63,746 bases of DNA from an uncultured Pelagibacteraceae bacterium. GTDB lineage: Bacteria; Pseudomonadota; Alphaproteobacteria; Pelagibacterales; Pelagibacteraceae. The notes beneath the pieces are model-generated. The model had not been told where the DNA came from. It ran no database searches and saw only the letters and a program-made list of their open reading frames with translations. The stretch spans positions 1 through 63,746 of the forward strand of contig CACBMY010000002.1 of NCBI GenBank assembly GCA_902540545.1, given 5' to 3'. The first letter of the stretch is position 1, and the number at the start of each line of letters is the position of its first letter. Position numbers and translations under genes: made by a program. Positions 20,271 through 29,602 of the stretch are shown here, in pieces.

Positions 20271-21627
20271 ACTTAGATAGATCGGTATCTTTTACTAATT
20301 CACCAATATTATCCTTTATATATTTACCATCTACGGTAATTTTTTCTCCAGCCCTATCTGTTGCTGTGAAACTTATTTCATCCAAAACTCTCTCGATAAT
20401 CGTATGTAATCTTCTTGCACCAATGTTTTCTACAGAGGAATTAACTTCACTAGCTATATGAGCAATGGTATTTATTCCATCCTCGGTAAATTCTAAATCC
20501 ACATTTTCTGTTTTTAAAAGTGCTTTGTATTGTTTTATTAAACTATTATCTGGCTCTTTTAATATTCTAATAAAATCCTCACTATTTAGAGCGTCTAACT
20601 CAACTCTTATTGGTAATCTTCCTTGTAGCTCTGGCAAAAGATCAGAGGGTTTTGCTAATTGAAAAGCTCCTGAAGCGATAAATAAAATATGATCAGTCTT
20701 AACAGGTCCATATTTTGTGCTGACAGTAGTTCCTTCTATTAATGGTAATAAATCTCTTTGAACACCCTCTCTCGATACATCTCCCCCAACTCTATCTGTT
20801 CTTGCAGAAATTTTATCTATTTCATCTAAGAAAACTATTCCGTTATTTTCAGTTGAATCTTTTGCAGATTTAATAATTTTGTCTTGTTCTATAAGTTTGT
20901 CTGACTCCTCATTTATTAAAATCTCATGAGATTCTTTAACTGTCATCTTCTTTTTTTTAGGCTTTTGACCCATAGATTTACCAAGCATGTCTGAAATATT
21001 AATCATTCCAACATTTGCACCAGGCATTCCAGGTATCTCAAATGATGGCATCTGATTAGATTCACTAACAGCTATTTCAATTTCATTGTCATCTAAATCT
21101 CCATCTCTAAGTCTTTTTCTAAAACTTTCTCTTGTTGCAACACTTGCTTTATTACCAACAAGTGCATCCAAAACCCTATCTTCAGCTAATTTTTGTGCTT
21201 GAGCATGAACTTCTTTTCTTTTCTTAACCTTCTCCATCGCAATTGCGATTTCTAATAAATCCCTTACAATTTGTTCTACATCACGTCCCACATATCCTAC
21301 TTCTGTAAATCTTGTAGCTTCAACTTTTACAAAAGGTGCTTCTGCTAATTTTGAAAGTCTTCTTGAAATTTCTGTTTTACCAACACCAGTTGGTCCAATC
21401 ATTAAAATGTTTTTTGGAAGAACTTCATCTTTCATATCATCTTCTAATGCTTGTCTTCTCCATCTATTTCTTAAAGCGATAGCAACAGCTCTTTTAGCTT
21501 TATTTTGCCCAACAACAAATCTATCTAATTCTGAAACAATTTCTCTTGGTGATAATGAATTTGCAATTGTAGTCTTCTCTTTTGTAACTTTGCCTTTTGG
21601 AAATGATGTAACATTTGATTTTTCCAT
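20260..21627 (-). CDS. hslU: ATP-dependent protease ATPase subunit HslU
   Basis: A 455-aa AAA+ unfoldase of the HslUV protease. It has [17 protein letters not shown] at the N-terminus, Walker [10 protein letters not shown], a central I-domain with a [10 protein letters not shown] stretch, Walker [11 protein letters not shown], and sensor-2 [17 protein letters not shown]. It abuts hslV by one nucleotide. HslVU degrades damaged and regulatory proteins. Confidence 0.98.
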   Translation of the reverse strand: MEKSNVTSFPKGKVTKEKTTIANSLSPREIVSELDRFVVGQNKAKRAVAIALRNRWRRQALEDDMKDEVLPKNILMIGPTGVGKTEISRRLSKLAEAPFVKVEATRFTEVGYVGRDVEQIVRDLLEIAIAMEKVKKRKEVHAQAQKLAEDRVLDALVGNKASVATRESFRKRLRDGDLDDNEIEIAVSESNQMPSFEIPGMPGANVGMINISDMLGKSMGQKPKKKKMTVKESHEILINEESDKLIEQDKIIKSAKDSTENNGIVFLDEIDKISARTDRVGGDVSREGVQRDLLPLIEGTTVSTKYGPVKTDHILFIASGAFQLAKPSDLLPELQGRLPIRVELDALNSEDFIRILKEPDNSLIKQYKALLKTENVDLEFTEDGINTIAHIASEVNSSVENIGARRLHTIIERVLDEISFTATDRAGEKITVDGKYIKDNIGELVKDTDLSKFIL

Positions 21628-22142
21628 TATATTTTCTCCATACTCAAATTCTCGTTAGTAAAGACACAAATATCTGATGCAACTTTAATAGATTTTTTAG
21701 CAATTTCTTCTGCAGACATATCAGTATCCATTAATACCTTTGCGGCTGCTAAAGCATAATTTCCACCTGAACCAATCCCAATAACATCTCCTTCAGGTTC
21801 AAGAACATCACCTGTTCCAGAAATTATAAAACTTTTTTCCTTATCACCTATTGCCATTAAGGCCTCTAATCTTCTTAAATATTTATCTGTACGCCAATCT
21901 TTTGCTAATTCTACAGCAGCTCTTGTTAGGTTCCCCGCATGCTTTTCAAGCTTTGACTCTAGTCTCTCAAACAGAGTAAGTGCATCTGCTGTTGATCCTG
22001 CAAAACCTGCGATCACATTTCTTTTCTCAATTTTACGAACTTTGTTTGCAGTTTTCTTAATTACAGTATTACCCATACTAACTTGACCGTCACTGGCCAC
22101 AACTACGTCATTATTTTTTCTTACAAGTACAATTGTTGTCAT
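21627..22142 (-). CDS. hslV: ATP-dependent protease peptidase subunit HslV
   Basis: A 171-aa proteasome-like subunit. [10 protein letters not shown] puts the catalytic Thr at position 2 after Met removal. [23 protein letters not shown] and [17 protein letters not shown] are family signatures. It forms a dodecamer capped by HslU. It is upstream of hslU and divergent from hisB across a 90-bp gap. Confidence 0.98.
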   Translation of the reverse strand: MTTIVLVRKNNDVVVASDGQVSMGNTVIKKTANKVRKIEKRNVIAGFAGSTADALTLFERLESKLEKHAGNLTRAAVELAKDWRTDKYLRRLEALMAIGDKEKSFIISGTGDVLEPEGDVIGIGSGGNYALAAAKVLMDTDMSAEEIAKKSIKVASDICVFTNENLSMEKI

Positions 22143-22232
22143 GAGCTATAGATGGATATGAATTTAAATAGTTCAAGTCCAGGTTTAGTATTATTGATAT
22201 AATCAAAAATACCTATATACCTAATTTAAATT

Positions 22233-22823
22233 ATGAAAAGAAAAGCAAAAATAGCTAGAAAAACAAAAGAAACCAATATCAGTGTTGATCTTAATATTGA
22301 TGGCAAAGGTAAGTACAATGTTGACACAGGTATAGGTTTTTTAGATCACATGCTCGAGCAGTTATCTAAACACTCATCTATGGATTTAACTGTTAAAGCT
22401 AAAGGTGACACACACATTGACCTTCACCACACAACTGAAGACACTGGAATTGCTATTGGAGAATGCCTAAAGAAAGCATCAAAAAAATTTGTAGGTATTA
22501 AAAGATATGCTCACATTTTGTTACCAATGGATGAAACATTAACAAGAGTTGCAATAGATGTTTCTAACAGACCTTATTTGATTTGGAATGTGAAATTAAA
22601 AGTTGAAAAACTTGGAGAGATGGACACAGAATTATTTAAAGAATGGTTCCAAGCATTCTCGCAAGCTGCAGGAATTACATTGCACGTTGAAAATATTTAC
22701 GGTGACAATAGTCACCACATCATAGAGTCTTGCTATAAAGGCTTGGCAAGGACTTTAAGAGCTGCATTGGAATTAGATCCAAGGAATAAAAGTACAATTC
22801 CTTCTACAAAGGGCTCTTTATAA
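22233..22823 (+). CDS. hisB: Imidazoleglycerol-phosphate dehydratase
   Basis: A 196-aa monofunctional HisB without the phosphatase domain. It has [30 protein letters not shown] with Mn-binding His/Glu, and [18 protein letters not shown]. It catalyses step 6 of histidine synthesis. It is the first gene of hisB-hisH-(lipoprotein)-hisA-hisF-hisE; its promoter must lie in the 90-bp gap with hslV. Confidence 0.98.
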   Translation: MKRKAKIARKTKETNISVDLNIDGKGKYNVDTGIGFLDHMLEQLSKHSSMDLTVKAKGDTHIDLHHTTEDTGIAIGECLKKASKKFVGIKRYAHILLPMDETLTRVAIDVSNRPYLIWNVKLKVEKLGEMDTELFKEWFQAFSQAAGITLHVENIYGDNSHHIIESCYKGLARTLRAALELDPRNKSTIPSTKGSL

Positions 22824-22828
22824 GATTA

Positions 22829-23455
22829 ATGGACGTCACAATTGTTGACTATAAATCGGGTAATATTAGTTCTGTAATAAACTCCTTTAAGGAAGTTGCT
22901 AAAGATAAAGTTAATATCGAAGTAACCTCAGATTTAAATAAAATTAAATCTAGTGATAAAGTAGTATTGCCAGGGCAGGGATCATTTAAGAGCTGTATAG
23001 ACGGTTTAAATAGTATAAATGGTTTGATTGATACTTTAAGTGAATTCGCTTTAAATAATAAAAAACCTCTTTTAGGAATTTGTGTAGGTCTTCAAATGTT
23101 TGCAGATGTTGGATACGAAGAAGTTGAGACTAAAGGACTAGGTTGGATTTCAGGCAAAGTATCTAAAATTGATAATCAAAACGGAAAATATAAACTACCC
23201 CATATCGGCTGGAACCAAATAAATATTGTTAAAGATAGTAAAATTTTTAAAGATATTGAGAGCAATTCTCATATGTATTTTGTTCACAGTTATGAATTTA
23301 TTCCAAATGATAATTCAGTCACAGCCGCGACAACAGATTATGCATCAAATATAGTTTGTGCAGTAGAAAAAGAAAATATATTTGGAACTCAATTTCACCC
23401 AGAAAAAAGTGATAAGTTAGGACTTAAAATAATTAATAATTTTATAAATTTGTAA
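22829..23455 (+). CDS. hisH: Imidazole glycerol phosphate synthase, glutaminase subunit HisH
   Basis: A 208-aa class I glutamine amidotransferase. It has the Cys nucleophile in LLGICVGLQMF (about residue 85), the oxyanion region VLPGQGSF, and the His-Glu pair in QFHPEKS. It feeds ammonia to HisF. It lies 5 nt after hisB and is followed, 1 nt later, by a tiny lipoprotein gene. Confidence 0.97.
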   Translation: MDVTIVDYKSGNISSVINSFKEVAKDKVNIEVTSDLNKIKSSDKVVLPGQGSFKSCIDGLNSINGLIDTLSEFALNNKKPLLGICVGLQMFADVGYEEVETKGLGWISGKVSKIDNQNGKYKLPHIGWNQINIVKDSKIFKDIESNSHMYFVHSYEFIPNDNSVTAATTDYASNIVCAVEKENIFGTQFHPEKSDKLGLKIINNFINL

Positions 23456-23456
23456 A

Positions 23457-23588
23457 ATGAAAAATTACTTATTAATAATATTCTTTATGTTATTTGCATG
23501 CCAGAATCCAAATAATTTAAAAAAAAATAAAAAAGATAATTTAAGCAATATGAATATGTCTAGTGAAGTTAAGGTAAAGTTGAAATGA
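23457..23588 (+). CDS. Small lipoprotein (43 aa) within the his operon
   Basis: This gene is too short for the ORF track. ATG 23457 lies 1 nt after the hisH stop and encodes MKNYLLIIFFMLFACQNPNN, then a Lys/Asn/Ser tail ending VKVKLK. There is a hydrophobic stretch followed by lipobox LFAC (Cys15). The TGA overlaps the hisA ATG (ATGA at 23585-23588), so it is tightly coupled on both sides. The mature peptide would be only about 29 residues. No function is recognised. The clear signal peptide plus perfect operon packing argue that it is translated. Confidence 0.75.
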   Translation: MKNYLLIIFFMLFACQNPNNLKKNKKDNLSNMNMSSEVKVKLK

Positions 23589-24304
23589 AAATTTTTCCTG
23601 CAATAGATATCAAAGATAAAAAGTGCGTTAGATTAATCAAAGGAGATTTTGAAAATAAAACTGAATATGAAATATCTCCTCTGGAGCAAGCTGGAAAATA
23701 TAAAGAAAATGGATTTAAAAATTTACATATAGTCGATTTGGATGGTGCATTAACCGGGGAGCCGATTAATATTAATATTATTGAAGATATTGTTGGTAAA
23801 TTTGACCTTAAAATAGAAATAGGAGGCGGAGTGAGAAATTTTGAGACTATTCAAAAATACATCGATGCTGGTGTTGAAAAAGTAATTTTGGGAAGTGCTG
23901 CCATTAAAGATAGAAGATTTTTAGAAGAAGCTTGTAAAAAATTTTCAAACCAAATTGCATTAGGTTTAGACGCAAAAGATGGTCATCTCGCAATTTCAGG
24001 GTGGACAGAGGAATCTGATAAATTAACAACCGAGTATTTAAAAAAAGTTAATGATTATGGCGTAAGCAGAATTATTTACACAGATATTAATAGAGATGGA
24101 ACTAAGAAAAGCCCAAATTTTGAAGAAACTCAAAAGGTTGCTGAGATTTCAAATTGTCCAGTAGTTATATCAGGTGGTGTTTCATCGATTAATGATATTA
24201 AAAAAGCTAAAAATTTAAATAATATTGAAGGAGTAATAGTTGGAAAAGCTATATATGATGGAGATATAAAATTAGATGAACTTGCAAAAGAAGTAGATGC
24301 TTAA
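23585..24304 (+). CDS. hisA: ProFAR isomerase HisA
   Basis: A 239-aa (beta-alpha)8 barrel that isomerises ProFAR to PRFAR. It has [19 protein letters not shown] with the catalytic Asp, [29 protein letters not shown] and ISGGVSS phosphate-binding loops. It starts within the stop of the small lipoprotein gene and overlaps hisF by 8 nt. Confidence 0.98.
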   Translation: MKIFPAIDIKDKKCVRLIKGDFENKTEYEISPLEQAGKYKENGFKNLHIVDLDGALTGEPININIIEDIVGKFDLKIEIGGGVRNFETIQKYIDAGVEKVILGSAAIKDRRFLEEACKKFSNQIALGLDAKDGHLAISGWTEESDKLTTEYLKKVNDYGVSRIIYTDINRDGTKKSPNFEETQKVAEISNCPVVISGGVSSINDIKKAKNLNNIEGVIVGKAIYDGDIKLDELAKEVDA

Positions 24305-25049
24305 AAATAGAATTATTCCTTGTTTAGATGTTAAAAATGGCCGTGTTGTAAAAGGTATTAACTTTGTAGATCTTAAAGATGCAGGGGATCCTGTTGAACA
24401 AGCAAAAATTTATAGCGATGGTGGAGCTGATGAGATTTGCTTTCTAGATATTACTGCTTCAAATGAAAATAGAGATACTATTTATGAAGTGGTAGAAAAA
24501 ACTTCTAAGAAATGTTTTGTGCCCTTAACAGTTGGTGGAGGAGTTAGAAGTGTTGATGACATAAATAAATTACTTAATTGCGGAGCTGATAAAGTTTCCA
24601 TAAACACAGCAGCTGTTCAAAATGCAAAAGTTGTTGAAGATAGTTCTAGAAAATTTGGCTCTCAGTGCATTGTTGTTGCAATTGATGCAAAAAGAAAAGA
24701 TGATGGATGGGAAATCTTTACTCATGGGGGAAGAAATCCAACTGGCATAAATGCGTTAGAGTTTGCATCTAAAATGGAGAAATGTGGTGCTGGAGAGTTA
24801 TTAGTGACCTCTATGGATAAAGATGGAACTCAGTCTGGATATGACATTGAATTAATGCAAAAGATATCTTCTATGGTCAATATTCCAGTTATAGCATCAG
24901 GTGGAGTTGGTACATTAGATCATTTAGTAGATGGAATAAAATCAGGAGCTAGCGCTGTTTTAGCTGCATCTATATTCCATTATGGTACTTATTCAGTAAA
25001 TGAAGCTAAGCAATATTTGGCTTCAAAAGATATACCTGTTAGGATTTAG
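24297..25049 (+). CDS. hisF: Imidazole glycerol phosphate synthase, cyclase subunit HisF
   Basis: A 250-aa barrel, partner of HisH. It has [16 protein letters not shown] with the catalytic Asp, [35 protein letters not shown] and IASGGVGT. It makes IGP and AICAR. AICAR is also an intermediate in purine synthesis handled by purH, which is 12 kb away in this window. It overlaps hisA by 8 nt; hisE follows after 1 nt. Confidence 0.98.
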   Translation: MLKNRIIPCLDVKNGRVVKGINFVDLKDAGDPVEQAKIYSDGGADEICFLDITASNENRDTIYEVVEKTSKKCFVPLTVGGGVRSVDDINKLLNCGADKVSINTAAVQNAKVVEDSSRKFGSQCIVVAIDAKRKDDGWEIFTHGGRNPTGINALEFASKMEKCGAGELLVTSMDKDGTQSGYDIELMQKISSMVNIPVIASGGVGTLDHLVDGIKSGASAVLAASIFHYGTYSVNEAKQYLASKDIPVRI

Positions 25050-25050
25050 A

Positions 25051-25323
25051 ATGTTAAAGATATTAGAAGATCTCGTTACCCTTGCAAGAGAGCGAAAAAG
25101 TAAACCTGTTGAAGGTTCATACACTAATAAGCTTTTAGAAGATAAATCTTTAGCAAAAGAAAAAGTTCTAGAAGAAATAAATGAACTCATAGAAGCTGTA
25201 GAGAAAGACACAAATAAAATTCATGAAGCTGCAGATGTTTTATATCACTTAATTATGTATCTAGAAAAAAGTGGTATAAAAATTGAAGAAGTAATGGAAG
25301 AATTAAAGAGTAGAAAAAAATAA
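25051..25323 (+). CDS. hisE: Phosphoribosyl-ATP pyrophosphatase
   Basis: 90 aa from ATG 25051 (MLKILEDLVTLARERK). The track start at 25000 runs back into hisF. The MazG-like all-alpha fold shows EEINELIEAVEKD and EAADVLYHLIMYLE, with Glu/Asp metal ligands. It removes PPi from PR-ATP. It is the last his gene, converging on the TRAP transporter with a 2-nt gap. Confidence 0.95.
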   Translation: MLKILEDLVTLARERKSKPVEGSYTNKLLEDKSLAKEKVLEEINELIEAVEKDTNKIHEAADVLYHLIMYLEKSGIKIEEVMEELKSRKK

Positions 25324-25325
25324 AT

Positions 25326-26591
25326 TTATAATTTACTTGGCAGCCAGGTTGAGAATATTGGAAAAAGTATCATTAGTATTCCATAAATTATTCCAACGAT
25401 TGTAAATAAAGGAACCTCTTTAAAAGCTTTGGCTGGGTTTTCTTTGATCACACCTGCAGCTGTATAAATACCTACGCACACGGGGGGTGTGATCATTCCT
25501 ATTCCCGCAAATGCAACAAACACCACATAAAGGTGAAGTAGGCTTTGGTTGAATGATAATGTGATTGCTGCAAAAATCGGAACAGTTAAATAAAATACTG
25601 GAACTATTTCAATAAAGGTTCCAAGGATTAAACAGATTGCTCCAAGCATTATCCAGAATAGATTTACGCTAACACCTTTATCTGTGAAGAATGTAATAAT
25701 TTTTTGAGGAGCTTGAGTGTAAGTTAAAACTACACTTAAGAAAGTTGCAGTTGCTATAATTGCAAAAATTACAGCTGTTATGATTGCTGTTTCTCTTAAA
25801 CAGCTCATCAAAGATGAAAAAGTTAGTTCACGGTAAATTAAAAATCCAATTAGAACTGCATATACACCTGCAACAGCTGCCGATTCAGATGGAGTTAGTA
25901 TACCAGCATAAATTCCACCTAAAATTATCACTGGAGTGATCAATGCTGGTAACGCAGCGACGAAAGAAGTTACTCTTTCTTTCAAAGATGCCCTCTCATC
26001 TGTTCTAATATGCCTGCATTTAAACAAAACTAGAAGGACCATTAAAACAAGCAGAACTAAGCCTGGTATAACGCCCGCAGCAAAGGTTTTGGATACAGGT
26101 ACGTTCGTTAAAGCACTAAAAAGTATGGCAGCATTTGATGGAGGTATCAAGGCTTCTAAAAGAGCAGCTGAGGCAGCCAAGACTACTACAAATGGAGTTG
26201 GATAACCTTGTTCAATCATTTTAGGCATCATAATTGTTCCAACTGCAGTGATTGCTGCAAGTATTGATCCACAAAAAGCTGCGAAGAAACCCATCGCAAT
26301 AACCATGGCAACACCCAATCCACCTGGCCAATGACCAACTAGTGTTGTTGTAAATTTAACTAATCTTGATGCTGCCCCACCTTTTAACATAGCCATTCCA
26401 GTAAAAATAAATAGTGGGACAGCTATTAAAACGTGTTTTGTTAATGCACCAAATGAAACTTGAATTAGAACTGACCAAGGTAAATTCAACCCTGCAATAG
26501 CTGCTAATGAACTTCCTAAACCAAATACTAAAAAAATTGGAACTGAAATAACTAATGTTACAAGAGAAATAATAAAAGCCAATCCAAACAT
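25326..26591 (-). CDS. dctM: TRAP transporter large permease (DctM)
   Basis: A 421-aa integral membrane protein with about 12 TM helices. It opens MFGLAFIISLVTLVISVPIFLVFGLG and carries FCGSILAAITAVGTIMMPKMIEQGYP and LIPPSNAAILFSALT, typical of DctM. It is the ion-coupled translocating subunit. It starts directly after the dctQ stop, with an SD-like AGGGAAAG inside the dctQ end. Confidence 0.96.
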   Translation of the reverse strand: MFGLAFIISLVTLVISVPIFLVFGLGSSLAAIAGLNLPWSVLIQVSFGALTKHVLIAVPLFIFTGMAMLKGGAASRLVKFTTTLVGHWPGGLGVAMVIAMGFFAAFCGSILAAITAVGTIMMPKMIEQGYPTPFVVVLAASAALLEALIPPSNAAILFSALTNVPVSKTFAAGVIPGLVLLVLMVLLVLFKCRHIRTDERASLKERVTSFVAALPALITPVIILGGIYAGILTPSESAAVAGVYAVLIGFLIYRELTFSSLMSCLRETAIITAVIFAIIATATFLSVVLTYTQAPQKIITFFTDKGVSVNLFWIMLGAICLILGTFIEIVPVFYLTVPIFAAITLSFNQSLLHLYVVFVAFAGIGMITPPVCVGIYTAAGVIKENPAKAFKEVPLFTIVGIIYGILMILFPIFSTWLPSKL

Positions 26592-27086
26592 TTATTCTTT
26601 CCCTAAAAGTTTTTTTAAATTATCTAAAATAAGCTCTAACGAAGTTAATGCTAAAATTAAAAAACCGACTGGAAATGCTAAAAACATCCACCAGATAGGA
26701 ATGTTAATTTCTAATTCCATCATCTGTCCTAAATTGTAATACATTGTTGTTGCATCAACTCCCGCCTTAAAGAAAACGCATGCAGAAATTAAAGCTATTA
26801 AATTTACAATTGTGCCAACGATATTCTTTGATTTTTCCGATAAATAGTGACTTAAAAAATCTACTTTAATATGTTGTCCTTGCTTTAATAAAGGACCAAG
26901 TAATGGAAAAACCAACCAACTCACCATTACAGGTGGTAATTCAATAAACCACGCAAATCCTGTGCCTGTGATAAATCTTGTTGTGGCGCTTAATGCTAAA
27001 GCTGCCACCATTAAAAAGACAATGAACATTGCGAGTGAAATTGCAGCTTTTGCTAGCAAATTGTTAATAGCTCGCAATGCCCTCAT
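26592..27086 (-). CDS. dctQ: TRAP transporter small permease (DctQ)
   Basis: A 164-aa protein with four TM helices. The WFIELPPVMVSWLVFPLLGPLLKQGQHIKVDFL segment is the family-typical middle region, with the QHIKVD loop. It pairs with DctM. It lies between dctP (28-nt gap) and dctM (adjacent). Confidence 0.93.
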   Translation of the reverse strand: MRALRAINNLLAKAAISLAMFIVFLMVAALALSATTRFITGTGFAWFIELPPVMVSWLVFPLLGPLLKQGQHIKVDFLSHYLSEKSKNIVGTIVNLIALISACVFFKAGVDATTMYYNLGQMMELEINIPIWWMFLAFPVGFLILALTSLELILDNLKKLLGKE

Positions 27087-27114
27087 AATCTTTATAGAAA
27101 AAGTTTAACTTCTT

Positions 27115-28131
27115 CTAATTACTTTTAGCATATGCTTGTGCTGCTTCTAAAGCGTCAGCATCAATCATTTTAGCCATTGCTGGCATCACTTCATCTTTCA
27201 TAAGCTTATCAAACTTAGCTTTTTCAGCTCCTGAAAGTGTAGTAACAACTCCGCCTCTTTCTTGGAATTTTTTAAGAGTGCTTTCTCCTGTATCCATAAT
27301 TAGGTCTGTTGATCTTTTTCCAATTTCTTTACCAACATCCATTATGATTTTTTGTAAGTCTGGAGATAAACTATTAAACCAAGTAGAATTAGCCATAATA
27401 TATGCGTCCGCATAGTATTGATATGGCTTTTGAGCGTATTTTAAAAATTCCCACCAGCTATACGCCTCAATACTTCCTGGAGGACTGTTAATCGTATCAA
27501 TCATTCCAGTTTGTAATGAAGTATAAACTTCACCAGTAGGCAAAGATACTCTATTTGCACCTAAAGCATCCCACATAGGCTCTTCACTTTTTAAAAGTCT
27601 TCTAGCCTTTAGACCTTTCATAGCATCAATACCTGTTAATTCTTTAGCACTTGAAAAAGTCATTACAGGTCCAACTGGGTTATACATAACTAATGTTGAA
27701 TTAGTCTTTTTTGTTAACTCACCCCAAATCTCTTTTCCTTTTGGTGAGTTTTGGAAAAAACCTCTTTGTTGTTCCCATGAGTTAAATAATCCTGGGAATG
27801 AAGCAACATTAAAGTTTTTGTTTATTGGTGGAAAACTTACTACTCCAACAATTCCTCCAAGTTCAACTGCACCAGAAGTTACCGCTCCCATTACTTCTCT
27901 AATTCCAAATAATTGTTTAGATGGATAAACTTCGATTTTTAATTTTCCTTTTGCTCTTTTATTTACTTCATCTGCAAATATTTGTGCATGTTTTGCACTG
28001 TGGTGTTTCGGACTCCAGTGAACAGATAACCGTCCAACTATCTCTGAAAAAGCAGCTGTTGAAGTAAGAACAAATGAAAAAATAAATGTTAAGCTAATAA
28101 TAGTTTTATAAATTGATTTAAATTTATTCAT
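27115..28131 (-). CDS. dctP: TRAP transporter substrate-binding protein (DctP family)
   Basis: A 338-aa periplasmic binding protein with a signal peptide ending near STAAFSE. It has HHSAKHAQIFADEVNKRAKGKLKIEVYPSKQLFG, the Arg-containing KGLKARRLLKSEEPMWDALGA (carboxylate clamp region) and LPTGEVYTSLQTGMIDTINSPPGS. The ligand is probably an organic acid, identity unknown. It has an unusually strong ribosome-binding site, GAGAGG four nt before ATG. Confidence 0.95.
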   Translation of the reverse strand: MNKFKSIYKTIISLTFIFSFVLTSTAAFSEIVGRLSVHWSPKHHSAKHAQIFADEVNKRAKGKLKIEVYPSKQLFGIREVMGAVTSGAVELGGIVGVVSFPPINKNFNVASFPGLFNSWEQQRGFFQNSPKGKEIWGELTKKTNSTLVMYNPVGPVMTFSSAKELTGIDAMKGLKARRLLKSEEPMWDALGANRVSLPTGEVYTSLQTGMIDTINSPPGSIEAYSWWEFLKYAQKPYQYYADAYIMANSTWFNSLSPDLQKIIMDVGKEIGKRSTDLIMDTGESTLKKFQERGGVVTTLSGAEKAKFDKLMKDEVMPAMAKMIDADALEAAQAYAKSN

Positions 28132-28135
28132 TTTT

Positions 28136-28141
28136 CCTCTC
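28136..28141 (-). promoter_or_regulatory. Strong ribosome-binding site of dctP
   Basis: GAGAGG with a 4-nt spacer before ATG 28131. Most genes in this window have no visible Shine-Dalgarno, so this stands out. Confidence 0.7.
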
Positions 28142-28166
28142 TTTTTTTAAAAATTTATCTTATTAG

Positions 28167-28189
28167 TTGCATATATTTTAACAATGCAA
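28167..28189. promoter_or_regulatory. Inverted repeat between divergent dctP and pilin genes (candidate operator)
   Basis: TTGCAT-N11-ATGCAA is a perfect 6-bp dyad in the 90-bp divergent gap. It lies 36 bp upstream of the dctP start and 33 bp upstream of the pilin start. It could be a regulator site or overlap a -35 element (TTGCAT). There is no experimental support. Confidence 0.4.
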
Positions 28190-28221
28190 AATTTTAAAAA
28201 ATTTAATAGAATATTTTTAAA

Positions 28222-28704
28222 ATGAAGCGCAATGGTTTCACATTAATAGAATTGCTTGTTGTGGTAGCAATTATAGGTATTCTAGCTGCGGTAGGGGTAG
28301 TTGCGTACAGTGGTTATACAAGTGGAGCAAAAAAATCAGTGGCTATTTCAAATCATCAAGCAGTGGTTAAATATTTAACTACAGAAGCATTAAAGTGTTC
28401 AATAGGTGAGAGCAAAGCTATGGACGGAGAATTAGATTGCTCAAAAAGTGGCACATCTAACTGGAAAAATGATGTAGCACAAGAAGCTGTTAAAGTTTTG
28501 AATAGAAATTTTAAGAATCCTTACACTTCATTACCTCCAGTTTCTCATGGTGGAAATATTACGAATGATAGTGACGTCGGATATCATAGATTGAGATCTC
28601 CTGGAACAACAATTAAAGTTTGGACTTGTGTTAAAACCCCTTGTGCTGGAACTGAATGTAATATTCCAAATCACCTTTGTAGCAAAGATATAACAATTAA
28701 TTAA
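28222..28704 (+). CDS. Type IV pilin/pseudopilin-like protein
   Basis: A 160-aa protein with a class III signal: MKRNG then FTLIELLVVVAIIGILAAV, with Gly-1 and Glu+5 as recognised by prepilin peptidase PilD. The C-terminal part has six Cys, four of them in WTCVKTPCAGTECNIPNHLC, suggesting disulfides. Pilins form uptake or adhesion fibres, or a secretion pseudopilus. No other pilus gene lies in the window, so its machinery must be elsewhere. It is followed by a HIT gene after 23 nt. Confidence 0.88.
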   Translation: MKRNGFTLIELLVVVAIIGILAAVGVVAYSGYTSGAKKSVAISNHQAVVKYLTTEALKCSIGESKAMDGELDCSKSGTSNWKNDVAQEAVKVLNRNFKNPYTSLPPVSHGGNITNDSDVGYHRLRSPGTTIKVWTCVKTPCAGTECNIPNHLCSKDITIN

Positions 28705-28727
28705 TGAAAAAACGGTAAGGATAATTT

Positions 28728-29093
28728 ATGAAATATGATGAGAATAATATATTTGCTAAAATCTTAAGAAGTGAAATTCCATGTAATAAAATTTATGAAG
28801 ATGATTTTGTGTTATCTTTTTATGATATAAATCCTCAAAAAAAAATTCATGCATTAGTAATTCCAAAAGGAAAATATATTGATTTAGACGATTTCAGTAC
28901 GAATGCATCCAATGAAGAAATAATTGGATTAATGAAAGGCGTTACCACAGTTGCAAAAAAATTAGGTATCTCATCCTTTGATGGTCAAGGCTATAGAGCT
29001 CTCGCTAACATAAGTGACTATGGTGGCCAAGAAGTACCACATCTACATTTCCATTTATTTGGAGGTGAAAAAGTTGGAAAAATGGTTTCGTGA
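28728..29093 (+). CDS. hinT: HIT-family hydrolase (HinT-like)
   Basis: A 121-aa histidine-triad protein: NIFAKILRSEIPCNKIYEDDFVLSF at the N-terminus and the HLHFHLFGG triad near the C-terminus. HinT-type proteins hydrolyse nucleoside phosphoramidates and acyl-adenylates. An AAGGAT ribosome-binding site precedes the ATG. In many alphaproteobacteria HIT follows hisE; here TRAP and pilin genes lie between. It overlaps the GNAT gene by 4 nt. Confidence 0.95.
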   Translation: MKYDENNIFAKILRSEIPCNKIYEDDFVLSFYDINPQKKIHALVIPKGKYIDLDDFSTNASNEEIIGLMKGVTTVAKKLGISSFDGQGYRALANISDYGGQEVPHLHFHLFGGEKVGKMVS

Positions 29094-29602
29094 TTACTAA
29101 AGTAGACAGAAAATATTTAGAAATTAATTCAATTGATGAAATTAATTTATCTAATAAACCAAAAAGTAATTGTAAAGTAGAAAAAAAAAACCCTCCAGAT
29201 TTTCAAATCAATAAATTTTTTTATAAGAACATCGGTAAAAGTTATCGTTGGATCGATAGATTAGTTTGGAATGATACAAAATGGATGGAATATACTAACA
29301 ATTCAAATTTGGAGACTTACATTCTTTCTGAAAATGAAGAATTAATTGGTTTTTTTGAACTTTTATTTTATCCAGAGACAAGTAAATGTGAAGTGGCTTA
29401 TTTCGGCATCCTTGATCAATTTATAGGAAAAAAATATGGTAGTTATCTTCTGTCTGAAGCATTGAAATTTGGATTTAGAAAAAACACTAAAAAAGTTTGG
29501 TTACACACTTGCTCTTTAGACCATAAACATGCTTTAAAAAACTATTTGGGAAGGGGAATGAAAATATTTAAATCCGAAACTATTAATTTAGATATTAATT
29601 AA
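29090..29602 (+). CDS. GNAT-family N-acetyltransferase
   Basis: A 170-aa protein with a GNAT fold pattern: ETYILSENEELIGFFELLF, CEVAYFGILDQFIGKKYGSYLL (acetyl-CoA loop Q/RxxGxG/A equivalent is FIGKKYGS) and RKNTKKVWLHTCSLDH. The substrate is unknown. The start is GTG at 29090, overlapping the HIT stop (GTGA). The 3' end overlaps convergent lolA by 8 nt. Confidence 0.85.
   Translation: MITKVDRKYLEINSIDEINLSNKPKSNCKVEKKNPPDFQINKFFYKNIGKSYRWIDRLVWNDTKWMEYTNNSNLETYILSENEELIGFFELLFYPETSKCEVAYFGILDQFIGKKYGSYLLSEALKFGFRKNTKKVWLHTCSLDHKHALKNYLGRGMKIFKSETINLDIN

Noticed and set aside
22143-22232. Possible riboswitch or attenuator for the his operon in the hslV/hisB gap
   Set aside because: Only 90 bp, no His-rich leader peptide and no stable hairpin followed by a T-tract.
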